From Trujillonella endophytica (lineage in GTDB: Bacteria > Actinomycetota > Actinomycetes > Mycobacteriales > Geodermatophilaceae), in contig NZ_JABGCI010000006.1 in assembly GCF_019799905.1 (NCBI RefSeq), forward strand, positions 179,321-243,320: a DNA stretch of 64,000 nucleotides, given 5' to 3'. Both the position numbers and the translations under genes were made by a program. Of the stretch, positions 8,901 through 17,249 are shown in pieces (the stretch's first letter is position 1; the number at the start of each line of letters is the position of its first letter). The notes below the pieces were generated by a model. It saw only the letters and a list, made by a program, of their open reading frames with translations, did no database searches and had not been told where the DNA came from.

Positions 8901-11090
8901 ATGGCGACTGGCACTCTCGCGTCCCGTCCGGCCGATCTGCCGGAGGACGAGCCGCTCGCCCCCGACCTGCCACGCGACGGCGGCTCGCACGTGCGGGGCG
9001 ACATCGAGGGCCTGCGGGCGGTCGCCGTCCTCCTGGTGATCGCCGACCACCTGTTCGGCCGGCCGGTCGGCGGCTTCGTCGGCGTCGACGTCTTCTTCGT
9101 GATCTCCGGGTTCCTGATCACCGGCCTGCTGCTGCGGGAGCACCGCACCGTGGGCCGGATCTCCTTCGCCGACTTCTACCGGCGGCGCATCCGCCGGATC
9201 CTGCCGGCGTCGGTGCTCGTGCTGGCCGTCACGGTGATCGCGGCGAACGTCGTCTTCTTCGGCAGCCGGGCGCGGGACACCCTGGACGACGCCGTGTGGT
9301 CGTTCTTCTTCGCCGGCAACTGGCACTTCGCCCTCGACGGCACGGACTACCTGCAGGCCGAGGGGCCGGTGTCGCCGCTGCGGCACTTCTGGTCGCTCGC
9401 GGTCGAGGAGCAGTTCTACGTCGTCTGGCCCGTGGTGATGGCGGTGATCCTGGCGTCGGCCGGGTGGCGGCGGCGCCACCGGGTCAAGGGCCTGAAGTCG
9501 ATCGCGGCCACGATGGTGCTGATCGTGGCGGCCAGCTACGCGTGGGCGCTGCACGAGACGGCCACCGAGCCGGCCTGGGCCTACTTCTCCACCTCCTCCC
9601 GCGCCTGGGAGCTGGGGGTGGGGGCGCTGGTGGCCATCGCCGCGCCAGCCGTCGGGCGGATCCCGGCGCGGCTGCGCCCGCTGCTGGGCTGGATCGGGCT
9701 CGCCGGCATCGGTGCGAGCGCGTTCGTCATCGACTCCGGGACGCCGTTCCCCGCGCCCGGTGCGCTGCTCCCCGTGCTGAGCACCGCCCTGGTGATCGCC
9801 GCGGGGACGGGCGGCGAGACCCACCTGGCCCCGCTGACCAACCGGGCCGCCCGCTACGTCGGGGCGCTGTCGTACTCGCTGTACCTGTGGCACTTCCCGG
9901 TGATCGTCGTCCTGGCGGTGCTGATGCCGCCGGACGCCACCTACTACGCGCTGGTCCTCGGGATCACCGCGGTGGCGAGCGCGGCCAGCTACCACCTCGT
10001 GGAGCAGCCGATCCGGCGCTCGTCCTGGCTGCGGCCCGGCGCCCCGAGGTCGACGGCGCCCCGGGTGTGGCGGATCGGCGCCTGGACGGCGGCCTCGGTC
10101 GCGGGTGCGCTCGCCGCCGTCCTCGTCGTCGGCCAGCTCGCCGGCTGGCCGGGGGACCGGGACGCGGGCGCGCAGACGCCGCCCGCGGTGGCCGACGGCG
10201 TCGCCGCCGCGCCGACGGTGTCGCCGGCGTCGGTCCTGACCCGGGAGATCGCGGCGTCCCTGAGCGCATCGGAGTGGCCGGAGCTCACGCCCGGCCTTGA
10301 CTCCCTGGGTGAGGACGCCTGGGCGCCGGAGTGGACGCAGGACGACTGCCTGAACGTCGGTTCGGACCGCGTCGAGGACTGCCTGTACGGCGACCCCGCC
10401 GCTGACCGGACCGCGGTGCTGCTGGGCGACTCCATGGCCATCAGCTGGATGCCGGGCATCCGCGAGGCGCTGGAGCCGGCCGGCTGGAACGTCCAGAGCC
10501 TCACGTTCGGTCAGTGCCCCCAGGTCGCGGTGCGGATCCGTGCGGCGACCGAGATCGACGGGTTCACCGAAGGCTGCAGGAGGCACCAGGAGTGGGCGGT
10601 GGGGGAGGTCCGGCGGAGCCAGCCGGAGCTCGTGATCGTCGCCTCCGCGGGCAACTCCGTGCGCCGACTGGCATCGGAGGCCGAGGGCGAGGCGGCGCTC
10701 GCGGAGTGGCAGGCCGGCGTCACCGACATGCTCACCGCGCTCGACACGCAGCCCGTGCGGGTGGTGGTGCTCTCGTCGCCGCCCGACGGGGAGAACCTCC
10801 AGACCTGCGCCACCCGCTTCAACGGGCCGCAGGACTGCATCAGCTCGCCGCCGGAGGAGCTCGACGCCTTCCTCGACGCCGAGCGCGCGGCCGTCGAACG
10901 GTTCCGCGGGGCTGCGCTGCAGGCCACCTACGTCGACACCCGGCCGTGGTTCTGCGACGCGCAGGAGCGCTGCCCGTCGTTCGTGGGGACGGCGCCGGTG
11001 TTCGCCGACGGGCTGCACCTGTCGGAGGCGTACGCCACCCGGCTCGGCGCGGTCCTCGCCCCCGTGCTCCTGGGGCCCGCCCCGGGCTGA
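8901..11090 (+). CDS. OafA/YrhL-type acyltransferase with C-terminal SGNH domain
   Basis: A 729-residue protein. Residues about 30-380 form an acyltransferase-3 membrane domain with the characteristic RGDIEGLRAVAVLLVIADH and FVGVDVFFVISGFLIT, roughly ten membrane spans, and SYSLYLWHFP. After a linker, an SGNH hydrolase-like domain begins with LLGDSMAISW near residue 507 (catalytic Ser intact) and ends with DGLHLS near 702 (catalytic Asp/His). Such proteins move acetyl or other acyl groups across the membrane onto surface polysaccharide. ATG 8901 was chosen over upstream options since homology begins soon after. Divergent from gmd with about 190 bp between. Confidence 0.9.
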   Translation: MATGTLASRPADLPEDEPLAPDLPRDGGSHVRGDIEGLRAVAVLLVIADHLFGRPVGGFVGVDVFFVISGFLITGLLLREHRTVGRISFADFYRRRIRRILPASVLVLAVTVIAANVVFFGSRARDTLDDAVWSFFFAGNWHFALDGTDYLQAEGPVSPLRHFWSLAVEEQFYVVWPVVMAVILASAGWRRRHRVKGLKSIAATMVLIVAASYAWALHETATEPAWAYFSTSSRAWELGVGALVAIAAPAVGRIPARLRPLLGWIGLAGIGASAFVIDSGTPFPAPGALLPVLSTALVIAAGTGGETHLAPLTNRAARYVGALSYSLYLWHFPVIVVLAVLMPPDATYYALVLGITAVASAASYHLVEQPIRRSSWLRPGAPRSTAPRVWRIGAWTAASVAGALAAVLVVGQLAGWPGDRDAGAQTPPAVADGVAAAPTVSPASVLTREIAASLSASEWPELTPGLDSLGEDAWAPEWTQDDCLNVGSDRVEDCLYGDPAADRTAVLLGDSMAISWMPGIREALEPAGWNVQSLTFGQCPQVAVRIRAATEIDGFTEGCRRHQEWAVGEVRRSQPELVIVASAGNSVRRLASEAEGEAALAEWQAGVTDMLTALDTQPVRVVVLSSPPDGENLQTCATRFNGPQDCISSPPEELDAFLDAERAAVERFRGAALQATYVDTRPWFCDAQERCPSFVGTAPVFADGLHLSEAYATRLGAVLAPVLLGPAPG

Positions 11091-11281
11091 CGGCCACCTC
11101 CTGGTCCCTCCGACCCTGTTCCGGTCCGGGGTGGCTGCTACGTCGTCGCCCTCCCGCGACCGGCGACGACGGGCTCCCCCGTGACCAGTGCGACCGATGG
11201 TCCGCCCACGGTGGATCTCGGCCCGGCCGCACCGGCCCACGCCCCTGGGCCGGTCCCGTCCCCGCGCATCCGGGGAAGCGC

Positions 11282-11518
11282 ATGGCGACGAATGGGACGG
11301 ACCGTTCGTCGACGGGAGGGGTGGGCGTGGGGGTCCTCGTGTTCGCCGCCCCGGCGCTGCTCGTCGTCGTCCTCGGCTACGCCGTCGGGTACGCGGTCGC
11401 GGACTGGTTCGGTGCGTCGGCGGCCGCCGGGGAGGCGGTCGGCTGGGGGACGGGTCTCGTGCTGCTGGCCGCCGTCGTGGTCGCGCTCGTGCGGTGGCGC
11501 CGGAGGAGTCGCCGCTGA
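11282..11518 (+). CDS. Small two-span membrane protein
   Basis: A 78-residue protein: short polar N-terminus, hydrophobic segment VGVLVFAAPALLVVVLGYAVGYAV, a short loop, a second hydrophobic segment GTGLVLLAAVVVALV, and a basic tail WRRRSRR, which suggests cytoplasmic ends. ATG 11282 in a gap of about 500 bp between clear genes. No family recognised; the composition supports a real membrane peptide. Confidence 0.45.
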   Translation: MATNGTDRSSTGGVGVGVLVFAAPALLVVVLGYAVGYAVADWFGASAAAGEAVGWGTGLVLLAAVVVALVRWRRRSRR

Positions 11519-11607
11519 CCGTCGGCGCGCTGTTCCGGCGACCGGCCGGGGCCGGGTGGCACCATCGGACGGGACGGACGACGTCGCGGAACAGCGGAGC
11601 GGGGACC

Positions 11608-12249
11608 ATGGACGACGAGCGGAACAGCCGGCCGGAGCAGCAGTCGGAGCCGGCTCCGCCGCCTCCCGACCAGCAGTACGGCACCCCGTCGACCGGGGAC
11701 CAGCAGTACGGGGCATCGCCGTACAGCGCCTACGGGTCCCAGGACCACGGGGCCCAGCCGTACGGAGCGCAGCCGTATGCCGACCCGCAGTCCGGCGCGC
11801 AGCAGTACACCGGACAGCAGTACACCGGGCAGGAGTACGGGCAGTACGCCGCCCAGCCGTACGGCGCCGCACCGCATCCGGGGCAGTACCCCGGCCAGCC
11901 CCACGCGGGTCAGCCGTACGGCGCCCAGCCCTACGCGGGCCAGCCCTACGGGTACCCGGGCCACCCCGGCTACCCGCCAGGCGGCTCTCCGCCCGGCACG
12001 GGCCAGGGGGTCGCCGGCTTCGTCACCGGCCTGCTGGGCTTCCTGCTGTGCTGGGTGCCGGTCCTCGGGGTGGTCCTCGCGGCTCTCGGCGTCCTCTTCA
12101 GCTCGCTCGGCATGGGCCAGCTGAGGCGCGTCGGCGGCAACACCGGCCTGGCGATCGCCGGTCTGGTGCTCGGCATCCTCGGCCTGGTGCTGTTCGTCCT
12201 CTTCCTGTTCGTCTGGATCGACGCGTCGAACGACCCGTACGGGTTCTGA
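11608..12249 (+). CDS. DUF4190-like membrane protein with Gln/Tyr-rich N-terminal tail
   Basis: A 213-residue protein. The first 130 residues are a disordered tail rich in QPYGAQ/QQY repeats. The rest has two hydrophobic hairpin segments (FVTGLLGFLLCWVPVLGVVLAALGVLFSSLG and LAIAGLVLGILGLVLFVLFLFVWI) arranged as in DUF4190 proteins of actinobacteria. ATG at 11608, with GGAG a few bases upstream. Role unknown; tails of this kind are common on actinobacterial envelope proteins. A 15-bp tandem repeat starts right at its stop codon. Confidence 0.75.
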   Translation: MDDERNSRPEQQSEPAPPPPDQQYGTPSTGDQQYGASPYSAYGSQDHGAQPYGAQPYADPQSGAQQYTGQQYTGQEYGQYAAQPYGAAPHPGQYPGQPHAGQPYGAQPYAGQPYGYPGHPGYPPGGSPPGTGQGVAGFVTGLLGFLLCWVPVLGVVLAALGVLFSSLGMGQLRRVGGNTGLAIAGLVLGILGLVLFVLFLFVWIDASNDPYGF

Positions 12250-12322
12250 CGCCTCGGCTCCCGACGCCTCCGCTTCGGACGCCTCCGCCGCCGACGCCTC
12301 CGCTCCCGACGACTCAGCCGAG
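12248..12322 (+). repeat. Five 15-bp tandem repeats
   Basis: Five consecutive 15-bp units starting GACGCCTC (12248, 12263, 12278, 12293) and GACGACTC (12308) fill the gap between the converging genes and run into the last codons of the GH3 gene. Unit two and unit four are the closest to a consensus. Confidence 0.8.
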
Positions 12323-13630
12323 CAGGCCGTGCGCGGCCTTGGCGTGCAGCGCGGTGTGGACGGCGGAGTCGACCTGCGCGGCGAAGGCCGGGTCGGCCTC
12401 GGCGCGGGCCAGTACGGCGTCGATCATCGCCGGCAGCACCGCCGGGGTGACCGTGAGCACCAGCGTGCCGCCCGCGGCGAGGAAGCGGACGGCCCGGTCG
12501 CCCGGCCGGACGTCCTGCACCGCCTGGGCGGCGCCCAGGTCGTCGGAGATGACGACGCCCCTGAACCCGAGCTGGCCGCGCAGCACGTCGGTGACGACGA
12601 CGCGGGAGAAGGCGGCCGGCGCGGACGCGTCGATCAGCGCGTAGGTCGCCGAGCTCGTCATGACGAACGGCGCGGCCGGCGACGTGGCGAGGGCGCCGAA
12701 CGCGGCGACCTGCTCGTCGTCGCGGGTGGTGACGGTGTCGGTGACCCCGGCGCTGTCGTCGGTGTTGCCCTGCACGCGGCCCAGGCCGGGGAAGTGCTTC
12801 ACGGTCGAGATGACCCCGTGGGCGGCCAGGCCGTCGACGACCGCGCCGGCGGCCGGGACGACGGCGGCCGCGGTGGCCCCGTACTGCCGGCCGTAGGCGC
12901 CGATCGGCGCGTTGCGGCGCTCGGTGCCGGCGGGGACGACGTCGACGACCGGCGCGAGGTCGAGGTTGATCCCGGCCGAGGCCAGGGAGCTGCCGAGGCC
13001 GTCGGCGAGCTGCGCGAGCTGGTCGGGCGGGAGGGCGCCCTGGTCCACGGCCCGGGGCAGCTCGCCGAAGCCGGTGCCGGAGAGGGTCTGCACCGCGCCG
13101 CCCTCCTGGTCGACGGCGACCCACGGCCGGATGCCGGGGGCCAGGCCGGTCCACGCGGAGGTGACGGCGGCGAGGTCGGCCGCGGCGACGTCGCTGCGGC
13201 CGCGCAGGAACACCCCGCCGACACCCGCGTCGCGGATCAGCGCCGCCCCGGCGGCAGCGGGGTCGGTGGCGGGCACGCCGACGACGAACAGCTGCGCGAC
13301 CTGCCGGCGCCGGTCCATGCCGGCCAGCACCGTGTCCACCTGGGCCTCCCGGGCCGCCGCGGCCTCCGCCGCCGGATCGGGTGCGGCGCTGGTCGCGGGC
13401 GGGGTGGAGGTCGCCGACGACGCCCCCGGTGTGCTGGCCGACGGGTCGGCGGTGACGGGGCGGAGCCCGGATCCGCCGCACGCGCTGAGGGCCAGCAACA
13501 GGAGGACGCCCAGCGTGACCGCGAGCCGACGCGGCGCGCCTGGCCGGCGGGCCGCGCCACGACACCGGTCCCCGCCGGCGTGTCGGGTACACCCATCCCC
13601 GCCGTTCCGGCGACTACTCTCTGCGCGCAC
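12314..13630 (-). CDS. Glycoside hydrolase family 3 lipoprotein (NagZ/LpqI-like)
   Basis: A 438-residue protein. The segment LAVTLGVLLLLALSACGG is a lipoprotein signal with lipobox LSAC, so it should be anchored outside the membrane. The GH3 barrel shows WVAVDQEGG, STVKHFPGLG, and GVVISDDL (the last Asp being the usual nucleophile). NagZ-type enzymes release N-acetylglucosamine from muropeptides. The acid/base His of the usual DSH loop is not seen: the loop reads NTDDSAGV, so activity or specificity may differ. No ATG lies near; GTG 13630 is the nearest in-frame start before the signal, and its ribosome site is poor, so the start is uncertain. A truncated copy lies at 1086-1340. Confidence 0.8.
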   Translation of the reverse strand: MRAESSRRNGGDGCTRHAGGDRCRGAARRPGAPRRLAVTLGVLLLLALSACGGSGLRPVTADPSASTPGASSATSTPPATSAAPDPAAEAAAAREAQVDTVLAGMDRRRQVAQLFVVGVPATDPAAAGAALIRDAGVGGVFLRGRSDVAAADLAAVTSAWTGLAPGIRPWVAVDQEGGAVQTLSGTGFGELPRAVDQGALPPDQLAQLADGLGSSLASAGINLDLAPVVDVVPAGTERRNAPIGAYGRQYGATAAAVVPAAGAVVDGLAAHGVISTVKHFPGLGRVQGNTDDSAGVTDTVTTRDDEQVAAFGALATSPAAPFVMTSSATYALIDASAPAAFSRVVVTDVLRGQLGFRGVVISDDLGAAQAVQDVRPGDRAVRFLAAGGTLVLTVTPAVLPAMIDAVLARAEADPAFAAQVDSAVHTALHAKAAHGLLG

Positions 13631-13690
13631 CGGAACGGCAGCGGCCTGCAACGGGGGTCGGGCCGGGCTCATCGGACGGCGGGGGACAGC

Positions 13691-14761
13691 GTGGCACGCG
13701 ACGACGAGAACGCGGCCGGTCCGGCGACGGGCCGGCCGTGGGTGGTTCCTCCGCGGGAGAGCACGGAGACCACTGTGCCCGAGGCCGTCGGCGGGCCCGG
13801 CTCTGCCTCGCCGACCGTCGTCCCGGCTCCGGTCTGGTCGGCCCCCGCGTCCGGCTGGCCGGCGTCCGCACCGGCCTCCGGGCCCGTCCCGGCGGTTCCG
13901 CCCGGGTACCCGCACCCCGCCCCGGCCGCGCAGGGCTGGACCCTGCCGACACCACAGTTCGCCGCCGCTCCGACCGCTGTGCCGGCGCAGGTCGCGGCGT
14001 CCCCGGGCGGGAGTGTCCGCTGGGAGCAGCCGCAGGACCCGGCTCCCGCACCGCCCCGCCGCGGGGGTGCGGGGCTGGGCATCCTCGTCGGCGTGCTCGT
14101 CGCCTGCCTCGTGCTGGGCGCCGGGGCGGTCGCCTGGTTCGGCTTCCTGCAGCCCGGCGACGACCCGTCCACCGCCGCCGACGGTGCCCTGGGCGGGCGC
14201 GGGGGGACCGTGCCGTCGCCCGCGGACGACGCGACCGACGAGGACGGGGCCGGCACGACGGACGAGACGCCGTCGACGGACACCACGCCGTCGACGGACA
14301 CCACGCCGTCGACGGACACCACGCCCCCGACGCCGCCCCCGGACCCCGAGGCCGAGGCGGTGTCGATGCTGGACGCCCTGGCCGCGCAGGGGCGCTCCAC
14401 GGTGCAGCTGGACGGCCGGTGGGTCGCGCAGCTGGCGTCGAAGAGCGTCGGTACGAACGACCCGCTGCAGACGACGGAGAGCGGCGGTCACGTCTTCTAC
14501 GGCACCGACATCCTGGCCGAGTACGAGCGCCTCGAGCAGGAGGTCGGGGACACGGCCCACCTGTTCGTGCTGCACAGCACCGACTTCGGCCGCCGGTCGA
14601 CCGACGGCTACGGGCGTCCGTACTGGATCACGCTCGCCGACGCCGGCTTCAGCAGCCGCGAGGAGGTGCTCGCCTTCTGCAGCCGGACCTTCCCGACGTT
14701 GACGGTGGAGCAGCTGCAGAACGCCTGCGCCCCGCGCACCCTGGAGCCGTCGCACCCCTGA
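13691..14761 (+). CDS. Single-span membrane protein with extracellular SPOR-like domain
   Basis: A 356-residue protein (GTG start). Residues about 1-120 are Pro/Ala-rich and cytoplasmic, followed by one membrane span (LGILVGVLVACLVLGAGAVAWF), an acidic linker with three TPSTDT-type repeats, and a C-terminal domain of about 110 residues with the VAQLASK, HLFVLHSTDFG and PYWITLADAGF pattern. That domain resembles SPOR-like sensory modules at the end of some actinobacterial kinases and hypotheticals; the assignment is tentative. Divergent from the GH3 lipoprotein, which might share a cell-wall function. Confidence 0.65.
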   Translation: MARDDENAAGPATGRPWVVPPRESTETTVPEAVGGPGSASPTVVPAPVWSAPASGWPASAPASGPVPAVPPGYPHPAPAAQGWTLPTPQFAAAPTAVPAQVAASPGGSVRWEQPQDPAPAPPRRGGAGLGILVGVLVACLVLGAGAVAWFGFLQPGDDPSTAADGALGGRGGTVPSPADDATDEDGAGTTDETPSTDTTPSTDTTPSTDTTPPTPPPDPEAEAVSMLDALAAQGRSTVQLDGRWVAQLASKSVGTNDPLQTTESGGHVFYGTDILAEYERLEQEVGDTAHLFVLHSTDFGRRSTDGYGRPYWITLADAGFSSREEVLAFCSRTFPTLTVEQLQNACAPRTLEPSHP

Positions 14762-14801
14762 GGCGTCGGCTCGGCATGGGCGTTGGGGTGACGCCGCCGG
14801 C

Positions 14802-15165
14802 TCAGGACAAGCGGTGGCTCGCCCGGACGACGGAGATCCCGCGACCGGTCGAGGTGTCCCGGCAGGTCACCCCGGACTCGGCGACGTCACACTGCAACGA
14901 GCCGCTGCGCACCGAGGTGCTGTGGGGGACGTCGTCCACGTAACAGGCGATGTTCCCGCTGGGGGTCGCGAAGCTCATCAGGCCGGTGCCGCCCGGTGCG
15001 GTGCTCGAGCTGGAGGTGGGCGGTGACGGCTCGGCTGCGGACGGGCCCGCCGGACGCGCCCGCGACCATGCCTGTGCCTGCGTCGTCCTGGGCGTCGCCG
15101 CCGCCCCCGCATGCCGCGAGCGCGAGGAGGCAGACGGCGACCACGGCGAACCACCTCACGGTCAC
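14802..15165 (-). pseudogene. Small secreted lipoprotein gene, split by a frameshift
   Basis: GTG 15165 (GAGG five bases upstream) begins TVRWFAVVAVCLLALAACGG, a clear lipoprotein signal. A second frame continues to the stop at 14802-14804 and reads FATPSGNIACYVDD, LQCDVAESGVTC, the paired-cysteine pattern of small actinobacterial secreted proteins. The two halves are in different frames with the switch between about 15010 and 15130. Either a real frameshift has inactivated it or there is a sequence error. Joined, the product would be about 120 residues. Confidence 0.6.
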
Positions 15166-15373
15166 CGCGACCTCGTTCCCTCGTCGCCGACCGGCCGTAC
15201 CGACACCTGCCGCAGGATGTTGACCGGGCGGGGGCCGCGTCGACGTCATGGGCCCCGGCGGCGGATGAAGGGACGGAGACGACGGACCTCACTCGTCCCA
15301 CGGGTCCCAACCCGCTGGGCGAGGAGGCGCGGTGTCGCTAACCTCCGCCTCCTGGCGGCAGAGGGGGCTGGCG

Positions 15374-15502
15374 ATGGGGCAGGAACGGGTTCAGCAGCGC
15401 GCGACACGGGTGCGGACCCTGGTCTCGCTCGGGATGTGGCTCGTGGCCGCGGGCGCGGCCGTCGTCGTCGGCCTGGACCCGGACGGCCTGATCCGCTCCT
15501 GA
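15374..15502 (+). CDS. 42-residue single-span membrane peptide
   Basis: ATG 15374 lies behind a GAGGGGG ribosome site. It encodes a basic N-terminus (RVQQRATRVRT) and one hydrophobic segment (LVSLGMWLVAAGAAVVVGL), ending DPDGLIRS. Its size and layout suggest a tail-out single-pass micropeptide. No family recognised. Confidence 0.45.
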   Translation: MGQERVQQRATRVRTLVSLGMWLVAAGAAVVVGLDPDGLIRS

Positions 15503-15632
15503 CCTCGCGAGGTAGGGGGCACTCGCATCCGTGTCTCGCCGGCAGGCCCAGCGTGGCCGGCTGAGACAGTCCCAGGGACATCGCGACCGCCCTGTGGGTC
15601 GAGCCCCCGCGTCACCCGCGGATGCCGGCCGA

Positions 15633-15806
15633 TCAGCGGGTGTTCCATCCCCGGAGAGCCACGGTCATGTAGGGGTTGGGCTGGCGGTGGTCCAGCCGAT
15701 CCGCCAGGTCGAAGTGCCTGGTCGCGAGACCGCAGTCGATGCAGACCCAGCGACGTCCGGGCAGCGCGAAGTGGCGGTGCCTGAACACGTGTCGGCAGAC
15801 GCCCAC
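15633..15806 (-). CDS. Small putative zinc-ribbon protein
   Basis: GTG 15806 gives 57 residues: CRHVFRHRHF then RWVCIDCGLATRHFD. The CxH...CxxC arrangement could bind one zinc ion. The frame is open upstream to 16112, but the upstream part is low-complexity Arg/Pro and looks non-coding. Start and reality are uncertain; no operon partners. Confidence 0.35.
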   Translation of the reverse strand: MGVCRHVFRHRHFALPGRRWVCIDCGLATRHFDLADRLDHRQPNPYMTVALRGWNTR

Positions 15807-16285
15807 TGCAGCGCCCAGCCGAGCGGAACGGCCCCCACCGGGGGTCATCGACGTCGAGGTCGCGCGCTGGACCACCTCGTCGGAGGCGAGCGGCTGCACC
15901 CTGGGGCGGCGCCACGTGGGAGGCCGGTGACCTCCCACGCCCGTGGGCGCCCAGCCGGTCCGTCGTCCGGGGGCAGGTCGGCGCACGGCCGGCCACCTGA
16001 CCGTCCAGCGGCGGTGCCGCAACGGGGTGGTGAGTTGGCCGGCCCGAAGGGCCGTCGATGTGTCGTGCCACTGCGCCGTTCCCCCGTCGACGCTCGGTGT
16101 CCGAGCCGTCATGGTGGCAAGTGTTGCAGACCGGGTGCAGGAGCGGAGACCTCGCGATGATCTCCGAGGAGAAGTTCAGTAGTCGTTCACGAGATGCTTC
16201 GGCGATGGGGTCGCCGGCCGGCGATGTCGACTCACAGGTCCTCCGCCGCTCGTTCGCCTCGTCCGGACGGCGGTAGCTTCAGGTC
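15807..16285 (+). other. Stretch without a recognisable gene
   Basis: About 480 bp between the small zinc-ribbon frame and the SGNH-like gene. Both strands have open frames of Arg/Pro-rich composition, as expected by chance in such G+C-rich DNA. No motif, repeat or terminator stood out. Confidence 0.4.
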
Positions 16286-17074
16286 GTGGCACGGGGGGAT
16301 CACTGGTGGAACGAGCCGCCCTGGTGGGCTTGGGCCACGATGGCGGTGAGCCTGGTGGCGATCATCGTCATGCTGCCCTTCGCGCTGGATCGTGAGCCGC
16401 CCGAATCGGATTCGTCGTCGAGGGCGACGGGGACCGGCGGCTCGCCCGCCACCGATGAGTCCGCCCCTGCAACGGCGACCCCGGCACGGACGTCCACGCC
16501 GGCTGACGTCGACGCTGCCGAGGTCCTGGTGATCGGGGACGTCGACACGGGCGGGTTCTCGGCCGGCAGCGTCGGCTGGCCCGCCGTGGTCGAGGAGCGC
16601 CTGCGAGGAGTCGAGCTGACGGTCGCCACGACGGGGAACGCCGGCTACGTCACCACCGAGGCCGAGTCGGACGCGACCTTCCCCGAGCTCCTCGAGGTGG
16701 CCGACCTCGACGGTGTCGACGTCGTTGTCCTCTTCGGTAGCCGCTTCGACGCCGCGGGCATCGCCGACGAGGTCAACCTCGCTGCGGGGGTCGCCATCGG
16801 CGCACTCGCCGAGCGCGCACCGAGCGCCGAACTGGTCGTCGTCGGACCGGCCTGGCCGGCCGGCGCCGCGCCGGCCGGCGTCCGCAACAACCGGGACGTC
16901 CTCCGCAGCGCGGCGCAGACCGCAGGGGCCGTGTTCATCGACCCGCTCGCCGACGGCTGGCTCAGCGACGCCCCCGGACTCCTGGGGCCCGACGGCATGC
17001 ACCTCACCGCGGCCGCGGACGCCTACCTCGCCGACCGGATGGAGCCGCTGATCCGATCGGCCCTGGACGCCTGA
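16286..17074 (+). CDS. Membrane-anchored SGNH/GDSL-like protein lacking the catalytic serine
   Basis: A 262-residue protein (GTG 16286): one N-terminal membrane segment (WAWATMAVSLVAIIVMLPFAL), a Ser/Thr/Pro linker, then an SGNH-like fold. Block I reads VIGDVDTGG where active members have GDS, so the nucleophilic Ser is replaced. The later blocks are kept: GNAGYVT, LVVVGPAWP, and GPDGMHLT with the Asp and His of block V. It resembles SGNH hydrolases that act on surface glycans but is probably inactive or uses another mechanism. A paralogue with the same loss is at 20101-20922. Confidence 0.75.
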   Translation: MARGDHWWNEPPWWAWATMAVSLVAIIVMLPFALDREPPESDSSSRATGTGGSPATDESAPATATPARTSTPADVDAAEVLVIGDVDTGGFSAGSVGWPAVVEERLRGVELTVATTGNAGYVTTEAESDATFPELLEVADLDGVDVVVLFGSRFDAAGIADEVNLAAGVAIGALAERAPSAELVVVGPAWPAGAAPAGVRNNRDVLRSAAQTAGAVFIDPLADGWLSDAPGLLGPDGMHLTAAADAYLADRMEPLIRSALDA

Positions 17075-17249
17075 CCCGTTCGCCGCGAGCGACCGGAGTG
17101 ACGGGCGGAGCGGCTGGGACGCCACCGTTCCGGTACGGACGACGACACGGCCGACGCTGCCCCGGGGGGACCTGCGCGCTGCCTACCGTCGACACACGCG
17201 CCAACAGGGCGACGGAACGGCGCATGGGGACGGCAGGGGACGGACGACG

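Noticed and set aside
8835..11684. 949-codon minus-strand frame
   Set aside because: Antisense shadow of the acyltransferase gene; Arg/Gly/His-rich composition with no motif.
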